Shown here in pieces: positions 21,960-33,509 of a stretch of 64,000 nucleotides of DNA. The stretch spans positions 8,994,802 to 9,058,801 of the forward strand of contig NC_063258.1 of assembly GCF_019578655.1 (NCBI RefSeq), given 5' to 3'. This DNA comes from Ricinus communis (taxonomy: Eukaryota; Streptophyta; Magnoliopsida; Malpighiales; Euphorbiaceae). How positions within the stretch are numbered: the stretch's first letter is position 1; every line of letters starts with the position of its first letter. The position numbers were made by a program, and so were the translations under genes. The notes under the pieces were generated by a model. That model was not told the DNA's origin. It did no database searches and saw only the letters and a program-made list of their open reading frames with translations.

Positions 21960-23418
21960 TAGATTATTTTAGTTTTAATTTCATTTGATTTTACTAGGTT
22001 TGTGTGCTTATTTGTTTATAAAGGTGTTATTTATATTTGGTTTATGTTTATGATTGATTGTGTGTGTTTTATACATGTTTTTAGGCTCAAAATGTGCATG
22101 AAAAGAACTTGGAATCATTTGGTATGAAGTGTGAAGCTTGAAGAGTCTAATTGGAGCCTTAGTAGATCTTGACGAGTCATCACAGGAAGACCCGAGTGAC
22201 GAGTCGGCACCGTCTTGACGAGTCCCCAAGAGTTGCAACTTTTCCTAGTTTGAGCAGTTTTCGTCTTTTGGTCATAACTTTGTCTACAGACATCCAAATG
22301 AGGTTATTCAAGTTGCTCTAGAAAGATAACAGAATTTTCTACAACTTTCAAGAAGAAACTATCTAGTGATAAAGTCATCTGGTAGACGAAAATGCCCTTA
22401 AAATTACAGAATCTGCAAGGAGGGTGACTTTTCATGTCAAAAGGTGCCTTTTCCATTTCTACACGAATAATAGCCTTTAGAAACATATAAAATAAGTGTC
22501 TTTGGCTCTGTTTTAGGAACGAGAAAATAAATATAGATATAGAGCATAGTTTTTAATAAAAGTATTAAATTTTAGAAATCATTGCAAAGACTTTGTTCTA
22601 GTTTTTGAGAATTAACTAGAAGGAAACCAAGTCAAGAAGCAAGAAAAGAAGATTGATCTACAGAACACGTGCTAGAAGACTTAAAAGGGTTTATCTATTG
22701 ATTTTCTTCTATATACCTTTCCTATCTTGCAATTGATTTTCTCTTACTGTTCTCTAATATGTGTCTTGGCTAAGTCTTTGTATGGGATTTACAATGATAA
22801 ATTAATTAAGAACAATATTTTTATCTTATGTTATTTATGATTTAATTTCAATTAGTGCTCATTCATCTTATGTATGCTTGATCACCATATGTAACTTGTT
22901 AATCAAATTATTCACAAAGAGATTTGGAGTAATTTGGTGGAACGTAATTGATATTACTTAAGAATTGAATTTGGCTTGGATACAAGGCATTCATCTTAAG
23001 AAAATAAGAATTAGTATAATGTGTTAATGATTTTCTCTTACCTCTGCATTGCCATGAAAATGAATGTAGACTCTAAGAGGAAATACCTTTAATTGACAAT
23101 GAGAATTGCCTTTAAAGACTATACTAATTTCCAATCAATATGTTTTATGATAATAGTGTTCAAAGATCTTATTTGATTGTGATTTATGATTTTCCCATAT
23201 AAATATATTGTTATAACTTGTGTGAATACTTAAGTAATTAGTTAGTATTTAAATTTCCTTATTTGTTTTAATTACTATTATAATTTTTATTTATTTTGCT
23301 TATCCATCTTAGTACCTAACCAGTTAATACAAAGTTTACCCCAACTCCCGAGTGTTCGACACCCTTCTTGCTCCATACTAAGTCCTAGAGACTAGGGTAT
23401 GTAATTTGTCCCACTACA
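21960..23418 (+). mobile_element. 5' LTR of Athila-like element 1 (left edge approximate)
   Basis: The sequence ends CCCACTACA at 23418, five bases before the tRNA-Asp-type primer site. A TATA box (TATAAAAT, ~22486) lies inside. Three copies of GACGAGTC-like motifs cluster at ~22170-22225. No second LTR copy is in the window (the 3' side runs into the gap), so the left edge near 21960 is a guess from the change in base composition. No coding content. Confidence 0.55.
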
Positions 23419-23423
23419 AATTT

Positions 23424-23441
23424 TGGCGCCATTGCCGGGGA
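23424..23441 (+). other. Primer binding site, tRNA-Asp type
   Basis: TGGCGCCATTGCCGGGGA matches, with one difference, the complement of the plant tRNA-Asp 3' end (TGGCGCCGTTGCCGGGGA), the typical primer site of Athila and related elements. It supports an LTR end just upstream. Confidence 0.88.
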
Positions 23442-23602
23442 GTTGAATAGTAATTTTTATTAACTTAGGATAGAGAAAGGTTATTTTAGGCCTTGTTTTT
23501 GTTTTTTTCTATTTTTTTTATTTTCTTTTTATATTCTTCATTTTTATATTTTATTTTTGTTATTGTTATTTGTTTAGTTTAATTTATCAATTGTGAATTA
23601 AC

Positions 23603-25430
23603 ATGCTTACTAGAAGTACTAGTGATAATAATTTGAACTTTGATCCTAACATTGATTTAACTATACGTGCCTTACGCAGGGAATAAAGGCAAAGAAGAGA
23701 GAACCAACCAAATTTTAATAACATGGCTCACTAGAAAGGAGAACGTAGCGATTTTGTAATGCCCGACATCTCAAGAAGTTTAGGAGGTATTGTGGCTCTG
23801 GCTATTGCTAACAACAATTTTGAGATCAAGCCAAGTATCATCCAAATGGTGCAAAATAATCAGTTTGGAGGTTTACAAGGGGAAGATCCTTATGCCCACA
23901 TATTAACTTTCCTTAATTTGTGTGCAACTTTCAAGATCAATTATGTAACGGATGTAGCAATAAGGCTCAGACTCTTCCTATTTTCGGTTAGGGATAAAGC
24001 ACAACTTTGGCTTGTTAGTTTGCAAAATGAATCAATCAGAACGTGGGACCAATTGAAGCAAGCATTTCTTCACAAATATTTTCCGCCATATAAAATGGCC
24101 AAGTTTTGCAATGAGATCACTACTTTCAAGCAAAATGGAAGTGAGACAATCTATTCAGCTTGGTAGAGATTTAAGGAACTCCAAAGGCAATGTCTACATC
24201 ATGGCTTGCCGGATTGGATGATTCCTCAAATTTTCTATAATGGGCTGACGAATGAAAACAGAAATATAGTGAATGCAGCAGCCGATGGAAAATGGATGGA
24301 TAAAACGGCTAGAGAAGTCGTTACCTTAGCTTGAAGAACTTGCATCTCAAGGATACATGGGTGATGAAACAACTATGGCAAAAGCAAGAGGAGTTTTGGA
24401 GCTTGACACAATTAAAATGCTGAATGCAAAGGTATGCTCTCACCCGGTTTGGTAAGTAGAAATCAAATTAATTCTTCAGGAAAGTATTAATATTGCTTAT
24501 GAGTCTTATGGAGGATCCTATTCATATTCTCAATGTAATTCAAGTACAAACGATGATGTGAACTACATGCAAGGGGGTTTTCACCAAAGAATGGGGCTGA
24601 ATTCTAACACTTATAACCCTCAATGGAGGAACCATCCCGGTTTCTAACCCCATCCTCTCAATTAAACCCTCCATATAACCTAAATACCAAACCTCAATAC
24701 CCACCGGGATTTTCCATGAAACAAACAAACCTTTAATCCTACCCATCCTAAACCTACTCTTGAAAATCTTATGGAGAAATTTTTCAACCAACAAATGTCT
24801 ATAAACAAACAAAATGAGGAGCAATTTAAGTAGCTAAACTCTAAACTTGAGCAGCTTGCTACTCATAACCGCATCCTTGAAACCTAAATTGCCCAACAAG
24901 CCTCTTCCTCCAACACTAAACCTTTGGAAAAGCTTCCTAGCCAACCAGAGAATGTACAAAAAGAGTCTTATCAAGTAATTACCTTGTGTAGTGGTAAGGA
25001 GGTTAAAAAGGATATCAATAAGAAAAAGAGAGTGGTTAATGATGATGATAATGGGGTAGAGATTGAGGAAGTGGATGTTAGAAGTAAAGATGATAATAAG
25101 TGTGCAAAGAAAGGTAATAAGGAAGATGCCATACCATCAATGAATGATGAACCAATAGTAGATGTTAAACCTCTTCCTTTTCCTCAAAGGTTCATGAAGC
25201 ATAACTTGGATAAACAGTTTGGTAAATTCCTTGATTATCTCAGGGAAATTACTATCACTATACCATTTGTGGATGCTATTAGGGACATGCCAGCTTGGGG
25301 TAAATTTTTGAAGGATATTATTAGTTATAAGAGTAAGCTTGAAGATTATGGCTTAGTATCTCTTATTGAAGAATCCAAGGCTATGTACTCTAAGTCTCCA
25401 CCAAAGCTTAAGGATCCGAGTTCATTTCAG
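23603..25430 (+). pseudogene. gag of Athila-like element 1
   Basis: The first ATG (23603) gives MLTRSTSDNN, then a stop at ~23684; a clean 135-residue block follows (23759-24166) with the Athila gag signature NNNFEIKPSIIQMVQ, QFGGL-GEDPYAHI, LRLFLFSVRDKAQLWL and WDQLKQAFLHKYFPP. Later pieces: LKELQRQCLHHGLPDWM (~24175, after a stop at 24164), NAAADGKWMDKTA (~24270), and a last block 24924-25541 with PFPQRFMKHNLDKQFGKFLD and MPAWGKFLKDI, the region just before the protease. Gag forms the particle and packages RNA. Broken by several stops and at least one frameshift (~25430). Confidence 0.85.
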
Positions 25431-25439
25431 TTCCTTGTG

Positions 25440-25917
25440 CAACAGGAGGTACACATTTTGATAAAGCTTTATGTGATATTGGTGCTAGTGTTAGTCTTAT
25501 GCCTTACTCTATTTAGAAAAGGCTCAATTTGGATGAATTAAAGCCTATTAATATGTGTCTTTCCATGGCGGACAAATCTATCACATATCCACTTGGCATT
25601 TTAGAAACTATGCTAACAAAGTGGGAACTTTATAATACCAACTAACTTTGTTGGAAATGGAGGAAGATCTTGAGATCTCAATTTTGTTTGGAAGACCATT
25701 TTTTATGATAGTAGGAGCAATTATTGATATGAAGAGAGGAAATATCACATTAGAGGTGGATAATGAATGTATGGAATTTGATGTGCTGAATATTATGAAG
25801 TCAACACCTGTAGAAGTGGCAAGTAGAATTGATTCTATTGATGTTATTGGCGAATGTATTGAAGAAGTAATTCATGAGTGTTTGAGGCAAGATTTTACGG
25901 AGCTATCCAGGATGTAA
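25440..25917 (+). pseudogene. Protease of Athila-like element 1
   Basis: After a frameshift from the gag block the frame reads KALCDIGASVSLMPYSI: D-I-G-A is the aspartic protease motif in the form usual for Athila relatives. It continues to KSITYPLGILE (~25570), is interrupted, and is completed by ISILFGRPFFMIVGAIIDMK (25672-25731), the C-terminal hydrophobic-G-R-P block. A stop after the active site (PYSI-stop, ~25516) and a shift at ~25610 show inactivity. Confidence 0.82.
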
Positions 25918-26280
25918 GAAGCTAATGAGTAGATTTTGGAGGTAGCTCCATATCAACTTTCCCATAGGACATCAAGATTTGAACCTTTAAGTAGAGAGGA
26001 TGATCCAAAGGATACTACATCAAATGAAGAAGTCAAGATGGAGCTCAAGCCCCTACCGTCAAACCTAAGATATGCATTTCTTGACTCTAACTTTAAATTT
26101 CCTTTTATTGTTAATTCATCTTTGCTTAGTGATAATATTGATGCCTTATGTGATGAGTTGCCTAATCATAAAAATGCCATTGGTTATTCTATAAAGCGAT
26201 TTAAAGGGTATTAGCCCTAATGTCCGTATGCATAGAGTTCTTTTAGAGGACCACGCTAAGCCTTCTATTGAAGGTCAAAG
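25918..26280 (+). pseudogene. Protease-RT linker of Athila-like element 1
   Basis: Open segment 25936-26214 with ELKPLPSNLRYAFLDSN, the conserved Athila/Tat stretch between protease and RT, then VRMHRVLLEDHAKPSIEGQ (~26223) after a shift. No independent gene. Confidence 0.75.
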
Positions 26281-27090
26281 CGGTTAAACCCCACTCTCAA
26301 AGAAGTGGTGAGAAAAGAGGTAACTAAGTTGCTTGATAATGGAATCATATATTCCATTAGTGATAAGAAATGGGTGAGCCCCGCTCGGGTTGTACCACGG
26401 AAGGGAGGCTTAAGCATTGTTAGGAATTAATCTAATGATTTAATACCTATTATAATTGTCACGGGATGGTGTATCTGTAATGACTATAGAAAATTAAATA
26501 AAGCAACTAGGAAGGACCATTTTCCATTGCCTTTTATCGAACAAGTCTTTAAGAGACTAGCCAACTTTTCTTATTTTTGTTATTTGGATGGACCCAGTGG
26601 TTTCTATCAAATTCCTATTCATCCCGAGGATCAAGCTAAAACCACCTTTGCATGTCCCTATGGTACTTTTGCTTTTAGGCGTATGCCTTTTGGTTTATGT
26701 AATGCACTTGCAACTTTCCAAAGATGCATGTTTTCAATATTTAGTGATCTACTCGATAATTGTGTAAAGGTTTTTATGGACGACTTGGTGTTTATGGTAC
26801 TAATTTTTCCAACTGTCTAGACAATCTATCTAAAGTTCTTGATAGGTGTATTGAGCATGGAATACCCTTGAATTGGAAAAATGTCAACTTTATGACACAA
26901 GAGGGAATCGTTCTTGGTCATTCGGTTTCAAAGAGAGGCATTGAAGTTGATAAGGCAAAGATAGAAGTAATTGAAAATTTGCCACCTCAGAAGAGTGTTA
27001 AAGATATAAGAAGTTTAAGTTGGACATGCAGGTTTCTATCAAAGATTTATCAAAGACTTCTCCAAGATAGCAAGGCCATTATGTAAGTTA
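26281..27090 (+). pseudogene. Reverse transcriptase of Athila-like element 1
   Basis: Motifs in order: NPTLKEVVRKEVTKLLDNG (~26287), NDYRKLNKATRKDHFPLPFI (~26479), CYLDGPSGFYQIPIHPEDQ (~26578, first catalytic Asp kept; usual Y-S-G reads P-S-G), MPFGLCNALATFQR (~26683) and VFMDDL (~26770, catalytic D-D kept). A frameshift follows directly; the frame resumes at DLGVYGTNFSNCLDNL (~26780) and runs to 27086. The F-M-D-D form and CYLDG block are Athila-type. Stops near 26428 and 27084 also occur. Confidence 0.87.
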
Positions 27091-27600
27091 CTTGCTAAAG
27101 ATGCTATTTTGAGTTTGATGAAGTTTGCCTCGGTGCATTTGAAACTTTAAAAAGCTCTTGTTTCCGCACCCGTCTTGCAACCACCTCATTAGGAGAAACC
27201 ATTTGAAATAATTTGCGGTGCTAGTAACTTTGTGTTTGGGGCTGTTTTGGGTCAAAGAGAGGGAAGGTAAGCCTTATGTGATTTACTATGATAGCAAATT
27301 ACTTGATGATGCTCAAATCAACTACACCACTATAGAAAGGAGTTGCTTGCTATCTTTTATGCATTTGACAAGTTTAGAGCGTATCTTGTAGGGCAAAAGG
27401 TGATTGTTTATTCAGATCATCCTACTCTTAAGTATCTTCTAAGCAAGAAGGACGTAAAACCTAGACTTTACGGTGGATTTTGATGCTTCCAAGAGTATGA
27501 TTAGGAAGTGAGAGACAAGAAGGGTAGTGAGAATCTTGTTGTGGATCACCTATCAAGGATTGATCAAGACGGACTAAAGAGGATGGTTTCCCGATTAATG
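27091..27600 (+). pseudogene. RNase H of Athila-like element 1
   Basis: Readable pieces: KPFEIICGASNFVFGAVLGQ (~27197; the usual catalytic D of C-D-A-S reads G), INYTT and [19 protein letters not shown] (~27348), [16 protein letters not shown] (~27408), and DKKGSENLVVDHLSRI (~27517). Two frameshifts and a stop at ~27482. RNase H would remove the RNA strand during reverse transcription; the missing Asp and the shifts make it dead. Confidence 0.8.
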
Positions 27601-28920
27601 ACACATTTCATGATGAACATTTACTAAGTGTGGTATCAAAGGAACTTCCATGGTTTGCGGATATTGTAAATTATCTTGTGAGTAGTGTTCTTCCTTATGA
27701 GTTAGATTATCGACAAAGGAAGAAATTTCGCATGATATTAAATTCTATTATTGGGAGGAGCCTTTTGCTTTACAAGAGAAGTGTCGATTGTTTAATTCGG
27801 AGATGCATTCCTCAAGATGAAGCTCAAGATGTTTTGAGACATTGTCATTCCTTGGATGTTGGAGGACACTTCGGTGCAATAAACGGCATCTAAGGTAATA
27901 CAATCTGGTTTTTGGTGGCCAACTTTATTTAAAGATGCTAGAGAGTTTGTTCTTATATGTGATAGATGTCAAAGAATGGGCAACATTACTAAGAAATATG
28001 AGATGCCCTTAAAAGGAATCCTTGAAGTCGAACTCTTTGATGTTTGGGGTATATATTTCATAGGTCCATTTCCTAGCTCTTTAGGCTATAAGTATATTCT
28101 GGTCATGGTGGATTATGTTTCAAAATGGGTGGAAGCATTACTTGCCAGTTATATTGATGCTAAAGTGGTCGAGAAGATGCTTAAGAAAATTATTTTTCCT
28201 AGGTTTGGTACTCAGGGCATTAATTAGTGATGGAGGTTCCCATTTTGTAATCATATGATTGAGGCTCTCTTAAAGAAGTATGGAGTACCATACAAGGTTG
28301 CAACTCCCTATCATCCACAAACAAGTGGGCAAGTTGAGATCGTGATAGAGATTCAATGGATCCTAAAGAAAGCGATTGTCTTCTTCATGAAAGGATTGGG
28401 CATTAAAGCTTGATGACGGCATGGGCGTATAGGTAGACCTTTAAAACCCAGTTGGCCTTACTCCTTCTCAATTAATTTACAGGAAGTCATGTCATCTCCC
28501 CATTGAATTAGAGCATAGGGCATATTAGGCAACAAGGACTTTGAATTTTGATTTGAGGAAGGCCGGTAGGAAGAGGTTACTTCAACTTAGCGAATTGGAT
28601 GAGTTAAGAATGAATACTTATGAGAATGCAAAGTTATATAAAGATCATACTAAGTTGTGGCATGATAAGCATTTATTTAAGAAGGAATTTCATGAAGGTT
28701 AGCTTGTTCTCCTTTTTAATTCAAGACTTAAGTTATTTCCAGGAAAGTTGAGGTCACGATGGTCGGGTCCATTTAAAGTTATCAAAGTTTATCCTCATGA
28801 TGCGGTTGATCTTGCCAACGCAAAGAGGGAAATTGTTAAGGTAAATGGACATCGTCTTAAACCCTACTTGATCGGTGATGCAATTGATACGGGCTGCTCT
28901 ATCCCTCTATCTACACCATA
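27601..28920 (+). pseudogene. Integrase of Athila-like element 1
   Basis: N-terminal zinc-binding block with CIPQDEAQDVLRHCHSLDVG and HFG (27804-27884), then C-RCQRMGNI (~27962). Catalytic core: [13 protein letters not shown] (~28042), where the family's D in W-G-I-D-F is Tyr; SDGGSHF (~28227) keeps the second Asp; PYHPQTSGQVEI (~28306) keeps the Glu. C-terminal part: WHDKHLFKKEFHEG (~28658) and [13 protein letters not shown] (~28735), ending [12 protein letters not shown]...STP-stop near 28921. Several stops and shifts. No Athila extra ORF is seen downstream before the gap. Confidence 0.85.
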
Positions 28921-29390
28921 ATCAAATTGAGGTAAGGCCAAGCTATAGACCCTTAAATTTAGCATGGTAAGATTAACACATTTATTTCCTTAACTTTAAT
29001 ATATATTTTTACATTCTTTGCTTTTATTTCATTTTACTTAGAGTCATTACTTCACTTTTTTAACCCTTATTTATCATATTATTTTTGCTTTAGATTACTT
29101 TCTTTGCCTATTTAGGTTTAAGTGCCTTAGCATTGTTTTTAAAATGTAGGTGGCGATAGCATTGTTTTAAAATGTAAGGTGGCGAGTCGAAATCACGAGT
29201 TGGCGACTCATAATAGAAAGATTAGGTGACAAGTTGTCACACGTTGACGACTAATCACGGAAGGCTTTGGTGAGAGTCATCACCGCATTGGCGACTCGTT
29301 CACTCACATTAATATTATACTTGCATTATCGTATATTTTTTCCTTTTTATTGTTCATTAATTCTCTTTATTCTATTTATTCCTTGCCAAA
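28921..29390 (+). other. 3' noncoding region of Athila-like element 1 up to the gap
   Basis: AT-rich, no ORF of note. 29140-29300 carries several GCGAGTC / GGCGACTC motifs and a short duplication (AGCATTGTTTTAAAATGTA, ~29118-29178). They resemble the GACGAGTC cluster in the 5' LTR at ~22170. The region runs into the N gap, so the 3' LTR of the element is not visible. Confidence 0.5.
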
Positions 29391-29890
29391 NNNNNNNNNN
29401 NNNNNNNNNNNNNNNNNNNNNNNNNNNNNNNNNNNNNNNNNNNNNNNNNNNNNNNNNNNNNNNNNNNNNNNNNNNNNNNNNNNNNNNNNNNNNNNNNNNN
29501 NNNNNNNNNNNNNNNNNNNNNNNNNNNNNNNNNNNNNNNNNNNNNNNNNNNNNNNNNNNNNNNNNNNNNNNNNNNNNNNNNNNNNNNNNNNNNNNNNNNN
29601 NNNNNNNNNNNNNNNNNNNNNNNNNNNNNNNNNNNNNNNNNNNNNNNNNNNNNNNNNNNNNNNNNNNNNNNNNNNNNNNNNNNNNNNNNNNNNNNNNNNN
29701 NNNNNNNNNNNNNNNNNNNNNNNNNNNNNNNNNNNNNNNNNNNNNNNNNNNNNNNNNNNNNNNNNNNNNNNNNNNNNNNNNNNNNNNNNNNNNNNNNNNN
29801 NNNNNNNNNNNNNNNNNNNNNNNNNNNNNNNNNNNNNNNNNNNNNNNNNNNNNNNNNNNNNNNNNNNNNNNNNNNNNNNNNNNNNNNNNN
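29391..29890. other. Assembly gap (500 N)
   Basis: A run of exactly 500 unknown bases; the round number suggests a placeholder. The sequences on the two sides belong to different elements (Athila-like to the left, chromovirus to the right). Open frames that cross it are artefacts. Confidence 0.99.
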
Positions 29891-29985
29891 AAATAAGGAA
29901 GCAACTTGGAGGTGGAGGAGGATATTAGAAACAAATACTCTAACTGTTTAATTTTGAGGATGAAATTTCATAAGGTGGGGAGAAT
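29891..29985 (+). pseudogene. 3' end of a chromovirus polyprotein
   Basis: The forward strand reads EATWEVEEDIRNKYSN, the end of a chromodomain region very like SPKEATWEVEKDMRVQYP in the chromovirus at 51500-51769. It is followed by GAGGATGAAATTTCATAAGG and a purine tract (GGTGGGGAGAA), then the LTR start TGTCACAACC at 29986. Everything upstream is lost in the gap or absent. Confidence 0.75.
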
Positions 29986-30077
29986 TGTCACAACCGTACT
30001 CTAAGTATGTATTCATCCTTTTAGCATTGCACACATCAAAGCTTGAAGAGTTGGATTCAAATTCAAGGCTCATTAAT
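29986..30077 (+). mobile_element. Chromovirus LTR, left part (split by inserted element)
   Basis: It starts TGTCACAACC after the polypurine tract. It continues at 36029 after the inserted 5.9-kb element; the joined sequence is collinear with the sense strand of the LTR at 5268-6186 (ATCAAAGCTTGAAGAGTTGG on this side; CTAATCTAATTCAGTTTATT across the join). Confidence 0.8.
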
Positions 30078-31510
30078 TGATGTGTACTACTTGTGTTAGC
30101 TACAATCTAAGGCAAAGGTACCATCGATGCGCCTAGCACTAATACAGTATCAAGGTCGATTCCTGAAAGTGAAAGCCCAGAGTTACTCCTTTGTTCTTTG
30201 TTATATTAACCTAAAATGAGTGATGAATAATTTCTAAACTAACTAATAGCTACAATCTATGTTCTGAGGGAGATGCAGGAGTAATTGATAACTAAAATAA
30301 CTAAGACAAGAAAGCAAACCCAAAGGGAACCTAAACTAGTTGGCAATCAAACAAAAGATAAAGGATTGGTGAGTCTAATTATGCTACCCGTGGACGAATT
30401 CTTAACCGAGTTCACTTTCTCTCTCGAGATAACCAAATTCCTAAATCTAATAACCTGAAGTTGGAATCTCTTCCTAACGATTGATTCTTAAATTAGCATT
30501 AAGCTTTAATCCGCCTCTATTAAACTTTGTTAATTCTTAATCCGGCTAGTTAATTATCCTTATCTCTAAGCGATTATTAACCAGTTCTTGCTATTCAAAA
30601 TTCCAATTGCCAAATGGACTTCTCAATCACACAAAGCAATCTAAACACACAATTCACAACGTCTCATGAATGATGCATTATCTTATCAATACTGAAAGCA
30701 AGAAGAATACAAAACTAATCCAAACAATCCAACAATATAATACTAAGCCAACATAGTAAAGAAATCCCAATGGATTTAATCAATCTAGCTAATCATGTTC
30801 ATTATCAAAATACACAAGAATTCAATTACAACAATGAGTAAAGGTAGAGAAAACCTGATTCCACCCTTGGATGAGAATAAACAGCCCCAAATCCTTTTGC
30901 TCTAAGTGAATCGATTCTTGTTCCTCTTGCTCGATTTGAAAACCAATCAACGAACCTCGCCAAATCTTCAATCTTTGAAGGGAATCCGCTTGAAACCTTG
31001 ATCCAAGTCTCCTTTTCCCATGATTTCGGCTCAGAAAACCCTTTGAGAAAGAAAAGTTAGGGTTTAGGACGTTCTCCCTCGCTCTCCTTTTCTTTCTTTC
31101 CTCTCATCCTTCTTTTAACTAATTCCCCCTGTTGCTGCCAACACGTCCATGTTCCTGGCTGTGTTAGGCACATGGTTTGGTGTTCCTGGCCGTGTTACTC
31201 TCTATGGCCGTGCTCCATAAGATCTACTTCTTCTTTGATGTTTAACACGGCCGTGTTGGTTCCCGTGTTGGGAACACGGCCAGTGTTGAAACCAACGCGG
31301 CCATGTTTAGCTTCCTTATGCTCGTACTTAGCTTGTTTCGGCAGCTTCAGCGTCTAATTATGCTCCAATTCTTCCCTTTATCATCCTTTGACTTCTTTTG
31401 AACATAATGCACACAAACAGACGCATAGGGTGAGTGTTGGGACCAATTCACATCCAAATGTCCATAAAATCAATCTTAAAAACCCTATTTAGATGTATTT
31501 TACTACATCA
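30078..31510 (-). mobile_element. 3' LTR of the non-autonomous element
   Basis: TGATGTGTACTACTT to TACTACATCA. It contains a cluster of palindromic ACACGGCCGTG motifs (31142-31310), including the perfect dyad AACACGGCCGTGTT (31242-31255) and the hairpin CCGTGTTGGGAACACGG (31261-31277). It differs from the other LTR mainly in a patch at ~30100-30175. Confidence 0.9.
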
Positions 31511-33509
31511 AATAACCACATCGAGCTCATTGCTTGTCCTCAAGCAATCAAAAGTAAAATAAGGAAAATAAACCACTAAGGAACAATACTTAAACTGACA
31601 AACAAGCTAGAGAGCTCCTGCACATATCCTTAACAAGCATAAGTCAAACAAAAAGAAATGAAGCAATGAATTCAAGTATCACAACCAAGATGCCAATAAT
31701 TCGCAAAATACTGTCTTAACAAAATTATTCAGAACCAACTCCTCACCAGATTCACTCTAAATCACTCAAAGTGTTTAAAGGGTTGTGTTTCACTCAGTGC
31801 ATCAACTAATGCCTTACTTACTATATGCTTGCTCTTAAATCCTACTTTTACCACTTCTGGAGAGTCAACAACCATGTCAAGAGGTCTTTATAAGGGTTGT
31901 AATGGGGATTAGGTAGGGGTAGGTAAATTTGGTCAAAGTTGAACCTATGGTACTCTGCAATGAAATACATGACATGCACACAAGTCACAATGATCACAAG
32001 GGGTAAACAATGGGCAGTAGTTTAAGGTGGGAAATAGGAATCAAGTCAAAATGTTTAGCTCACTTACTTTCTTTCGTTTCATCACCTTTCCCTCTTATTC
32101 TTCTATTTCTTTTCTTTTCTTCTTTTTTTTTTCTTTTTCTTTTTTTTTTTTGTAAGGGAAGAACATTCACATAATAGAGTGAATTACTTTTGGATTGAAG
32201 AAAGCTGCTATAAGATTCCACACTATTCCCGAGACAAAAATTCTTAATAAAAAATAACTCATGTGCAAAATCATAACCCAAAGCAAAATAAAACTAAGTG
32301 GTAATGGAATATGATAAAAGAAAATATGGTAAAAGAAGGGGTTATCTACAGAATCAATAAACGAATGAAGGCTATTTGGCTAGAATGAAAAACCTAAGTG
32401 CCTCTATCATACCAAAGTGTTAAACTCTCCTTGTGGCCCTTATAAGCATTATCGAGCAAGTTCTAAAAGTAAAGACAATAATTGGCACTCTCAATAAGAA
32501 ATAAATACAAGCATATAAAGTGTATGCTTACAATTTAGGCTCAATTTCTCACAAGTGTGCTTTTGAGTGGTTTCCAAACAAAAATCATCAAAATAGAATT
32601 AAATAAATCAAAGCAACTTAGTGTAAAACTCAAACTAATTATCTTACATTCTTCCGCAAGACTCAACACTATCGGTTTTACCCGATCACATGGACATAAA
32701 CAGGATTTCCAAAAGCAAGTCAACAGTAAAAGCATCGAAACAAAGTGAAAAATTTTCAAAATTTTACAAAAAATTGCACAAAGAATAAACAAATAACTGA
32801 GATGGGATAATTGAAATGCAATATATACTCTAGAAAATGATCTTAATTTCATATACAAAACAATAAAACATGAAAGCAAGTGTATATTAATATCACCACC
32901 CCACACTTGAAGGACACACTGTCCTCAGTGTACAAAATATAAGAAATGCAAAAGGAAAAAGAAATAATACTGCCCTGACTATAGCTCGGGAGTGAAAAGA
33001 GGTGCATCATTAGGGATATCAGGGCACTGGCTAGTCTGTGGTAGAGGAGTGACTGCAAATAATAAAATAAGAAATTAAAATCGAAACTGAAAAAAAAAAT
33101 TAAATAAAATATAAAAACTAAAACTAATAAAATGTTTCAAAATGAAAGGGTAAAAAAATTAAAATAAAATTAAAATAAAATTTGGGGTGCCTCCCAAAAG
33201 CGCTTCTTTTTTATGTGATGAGTCTTCTTAGCTGGACTCATGGTGAAAAGTAAACGGTGGGGATTGACGACCATCCATCCTTCTTCCAGGCAAATGGCTT
33301 TAAGTATTCGCTTAAAGGGATAATCGTTGACTTCCTCTTCCCGACTGTCAAGCAAGCTGCCATTATGATGGACAAAACTCGCTCCTTGTATAATTGAACG
33401 TAGTCATTATGCTCTAGGGGCTCTTCCAATTTGAAAGCTGGAGTTTCAACAATTGGAAGGATCGTGGTTGGGCAATCTCTTCAGGAGTGTCGATGGTTTT
33501 CTTCAGTCC
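31511..33509 (-). other. 3' noncoding region of the non-autonomous element
   Basis: No convincing ORF. In sense order from the ORF stop: GAGTCCAGCTAAGAAGACTC (~33221-33240, reverse strand); the stem-loop motif TTTTGGGAGGCACCCCAAA (33181-33199); an internal polypurine tract AAGTGTGGGGT (32898-32908, reverse strand); then ~1.39 kb shared with 45404-46833; and TTGAGGACAAGCAATGAGC just before the 3' LTR. There the usual AAGTGTGGGG tract is decayed to CGATGTGGTTATT. The hydrophobic frame at 32541-32906 has no motif and is probably chance. Confidence 0.75.

Noticed and set aside
29267..29934. Open frames of about 190-209 codons crossing 29391-29890
   Set aside because: They consist mostly of unknown residues over the N gap.
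32541..32906. 121-codon hydrophobic reverse-strand frame as a membrane protein of the non-autonomous element
   Set aside because: The corresponding region of the related element (~45400-46830) has no matching frame, and no start context or motif supports it.
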